From assembly GCA_049515655.1 (NCBI GenBank), contig JBEKTW010000008.1, positions 62,001 to 126,000 on the forward strand: DNA of 64,000 bases, read 5' to 3'. The translations under genes and the position numbers were made by a program. Shown here piece after piece: positions 62,359 through 64,000 of this stretch; position 1 is the first letter of the stretch; every line of letters starts with the position of its first letter. Under the pieces are notes generated by a model, which ran no database searches, was not told where the DNA came from, and worked only from the letters and a program-made list of their open reading frames with translations. This DNA is from JBEKTW01 sp049515655. GTDB taxonomy: Bacteria; Bacteroidota; Ignavibacteria; UBA10030; SZUA-254.

Positions 62359-63597
62359 TCAAGTCTTAATGAGCGATATTTTAGTGAGTTCCGGCGGACA
62401 GTTAATTCGTACTGGAATACCGACTGTTCCAATTCCCCTGGAAACGTACATATGTGACGACCCGATCGAATAGAGTCCGGCGACGTATGGCGATACCATG
62501 CGAGCGGGTGCTATCACGTCGGTACCGACTCTGGTGAAGACAATCTGGCCCCCATGTGTGTGTCCGGAGAGTGTCAGGTGAATGTTCTGTTCAGCAGCCT
62601 GCGGAAAGAAGTATGGACGGTGAGCGAGGAGAATTTTTGGAATGCTCTGGTCTGCTCCCGCTACTTGTTTCGCAATCAGTTTTCTGGCGTGCAAAGGATT
62701 TCCGAGGTCGTCAATGCCGACAAGGTCGAACTTTTTCCCGTTATGTTCGATCGTTATGCGATCGTTACGAAGAAGTTTGATGCCACAGGAGTTCACTTCC
62801 CTTGCGACGACCTCGACATTTTTTGTGAAATAGTCATGATTTCCAAGAACTCCGTACACCCCGTGGGAAGCCTTTAGGGTGCAGAATGCTTCTGCACAGG
62901 GATAAACCTCCTCGACCATACTGTTGACAAAGTCGCCTACGACTGCCACCATGCTGGCATTAAGTGAATTCAACGCTGCCGCGTATTCCTCCATTTGACT
63001 TCTGGACATGAAAATACAGGAGTGAATATCACTCAGCAGGCCAATCGTGAACCCGTGGAGCTCATCCGGGAGGTTTGTCATGGGCACATCGACTTGTGAG
63101 ATTTCGAACCTGTTGTTCCGGATAATACCAAAAGTCGTAGTCGCAAAGGCAGCTCCCGCAAGCACCGTGACCCCTTGACGAAGGATTCTTCTCCGGTGTG
63201 GATCGACCCGGTCGCTAAGTGCATTGTGGCTTTCAGTTTTCTTTCTTGAGAGCCATCTCCAGAGCCAGGCCAGGGAGAGAAAGGGAAGTTGAAGAAGCCT
63301 CGCAGTTGCGAAGAGGAGAAAAAGGAAAAGGAGGGAATAATGCCATACGTAAAACGGGTACACAGCGACAACCATGAACCACGCCGGCAATGAGACAACG
63401 TCGGGTCGCCACAGCACGGATATGACCATCGGTAGGTTGAAAGACACGAACACGACCCTGGTGAGTTTCTTCATCCATGCGGGTTTGTGACTGGATTCAA
63501 GATACTGCGTCACCTTCAAGTAGAAAAAGCACTGGACGACTGCAACAAGCCCTGTCATCAGCATGCGAAATACGGCCAAATATCGCCAACCGGTCAT
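62359..63597 (-). CDS. Membrane-anchored metallophosphoesterase
   Basis: About 412 residues: four hydrophobic segments in the first 115 residues, a basic twin-arginine-like stretch (PHRRRILRQGVTVLAGAAFATTTFG), then a calcineurin-like phosphoesterase domain. The metal motifs are complete: LLSDIHS, VVGDFVNS, GVLGNHDYF, LLAHRP and LSGHTHGGQI. It resembles the YkuE/YaeI branch, some of which act on lipid phosphates such as UDP-diacylglucosamine. The start is ATG 63597; TTG 63603 is possible. A weak promoter match lies at 63623-63653 (TTC, 20 nt, TATGTTTA, minus strand). Confidence 0.86.
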   Translation of the reverse strand: MTGWRYLAVFRMLMTGLVAVVQCFFYLKVTQYLESSHKPAWMKKLTRVVFVSFNLPMVISVLWRPDVVSLPAWFMVVAVYPFYVWHYSLLFLFLLFATARLLQLPFLSLAWLWRWLSRKKTESHNALSDRVDPHRRRILRQGVTVLAGAAFATTTFGIIRNNRFEISQVDVPMTNLPDELHGFTIGLLSDIHSCIFMSRSQMEEYAAALNSLNASMVAVVGDFVNSMVEEVYPCAEAFCTLKASHGVYGVLGNHDYFTKNVEVVAREVNSCGIKLLRNDRITIEHNGKKFDLVGIDDLGNPLHARKLIAKQVAGADQSIPKILLAHRPYFFPQAAEQNIHLTLSGHTHGGQIVFTRVGTDVIAPARMVSPYVAGLYSIGSSHMYVSRGIGTVGIPVRINCPPELTKISLIKT

Positions 63598-63833
63598 ACT
63601 CAATTCCTGAATTTCGGTGACTTAAACATAAGACTGCCTGAGAAAACAGTGAAGACCAATGGGTTCGTTGACGAACACGCGGCGCAACCGGGTCTGGGAG
63701 TTTCGACGCGCAGGAAGCAAAGTGGCCGCAGCCTGGCGTGTGCCCTGTGAGGATTGCGGAACCTTAAAGGCTCTCGTATCTTGTCCTAATCGTTAATATA
63801 AGGATTTGTTTTGAGTTTGCAACTCATGAACAC

Positions 63834-63864
63834 TTGTTGTTCACTGGGGGATTTCATATATTCT
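63834..63864 (+). promoter_or_regulatory. Promoter of the last, partial gene
   Basis: TTG (63834-63836), 20 nt, TATATTCT (63857-63864), 16 nt before ATG 63881. The 63604-63833 stretch shows no gene. Confidence 0.5.
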
Positions 63865-63880
63865 AAATTGAAAACACAAT

Positions 63881-64000
63881 ATGTATTTGATGGCACTCGA
63901 CGTTGGCAAAATCATTCATTCTGGTTGGGTCAAGAAAATATTTCTTGTTCTGGCGATTCTTGTTCTCATTTTTTTTGTTTGCAACGACCTGTTGATGCCC
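63881..64000 (+). CDS. 5' end of a membrane-anchored protein, possibly PASTA-domain
   Basis: Only the first 40 codons are in the window. A short basic cytosolic part (GKIIHSGWVKK) is followed by one membrane helix (IFLVLAILVLIFFVCNDLLM). This layout is seen in the PASTA-domain membrane proteins common in Bacteroidota, but nothing diagnostic is visible. A promoter lies 16 nt upstream. The gene runs off the right edge. Confidence 0.5.
   Translation, partial: MYLMALDVGKIIHSGWVKKIFLVLAILVLIFFVCNDLLMP

Noticed and set aside
63826..64000. Alternative plus-strand frame starting at ATG 63826 and open to the right edge
   Set aside because: It starts upstream of the predicted promoter box and has a cysteine- and serine-rich, non-protein-like composition. 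The frame from 63881 gives a clean membrane anchor.

Overview
The window is a chromosomal core-gene region of moderate G+C, coding on both strands with short gaps and many 4-base ATGA/GTGA stop-start overlaps. It suggests a member of the Bacteroidota/Chlorobiota/Ignavibacteriota (FCB) superphylum, probably close to Ignavibacteria. The reasons are a recurrent promoter of the form TTG, 20 nt, TAnnTT, which resembles the Bacteroidota sigma-factor promoter and not the E. coli -35/-10; a bacillithiol gene (bshC); a [4Fe-4S]-type PurF; an endonuclease-type MutL; and the order pheT - coiled-coil gene - zapA - rny. No phage, insertion sequence, CRISPR array or defence island was seen.

Layout, left to right. 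1-9.3 kb: a TolC-like outer-membrane protein, the membrane arm of complex I (nuoJKLMN), a fused NAD(P)HX repair enzyme and a VanZ-like protein. 9.3-13.3 kb: tgt, yajC, ribBA, greA and a CYTH protein. 13.35-13.9 kb: tRNA-Gly, -Cys, -Leu and -Val. 13.9-20.6 kb: thrS-infC-rpmI-rplT-pheS-pheT. 20.6-23.2 kb: a coiled-coil protein, zapA, a probable structured RNA, and rny. 23.3-31.5 kb: coaE, nadB, purF, pgsA, ftsY, dipeptide epimerase and mutL. 31.6-36.3 kb: methylmalonyl-CoA mutase large subunit, a UbiA-type phosphoribosyltransferase, DUF362 and EamA proteins. 36.3-40.1 kb: the least conserved part, with a possible 39-residue membrane peptide, two unknown proteins, an MFS transporter and a Rho_N-like protein. 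40.1-44.8 kb: acylphosphatase, ispF, dedA, a PAP2 phosphatase, lnt and a threonine aldolase. 45-53.6 kb: rimP-nusA-infB-rbfA-ribF-rpsO-pnp, without truB. 53.7-62.1 kb, minus strand: a nucleoside uptake and salvage operon, cdd-tdk-BMP lipoprotein-ABC ATPase-two permeases-purine nucleoside phosphorylase, followed by bshC under its own promoter. 62.4-64 kb: a metallophosphoesterase (minus) and the 5' end of a membrane-anchored protein (plus).

The main non-coding signals are: a shared promoter pattern that fixes several start codons; an ATC start for infC; promoter-proximal intrinsic terminators ahead of both greA and rimP-nusA; a roughly 265-nt multi-hairpin RNA candidate between zapA and rny; and a rightward promoter with no gene behind it at 55.47 kb. 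No gene cluster was found that makes a clearly new system. The novelty here is regulatory.
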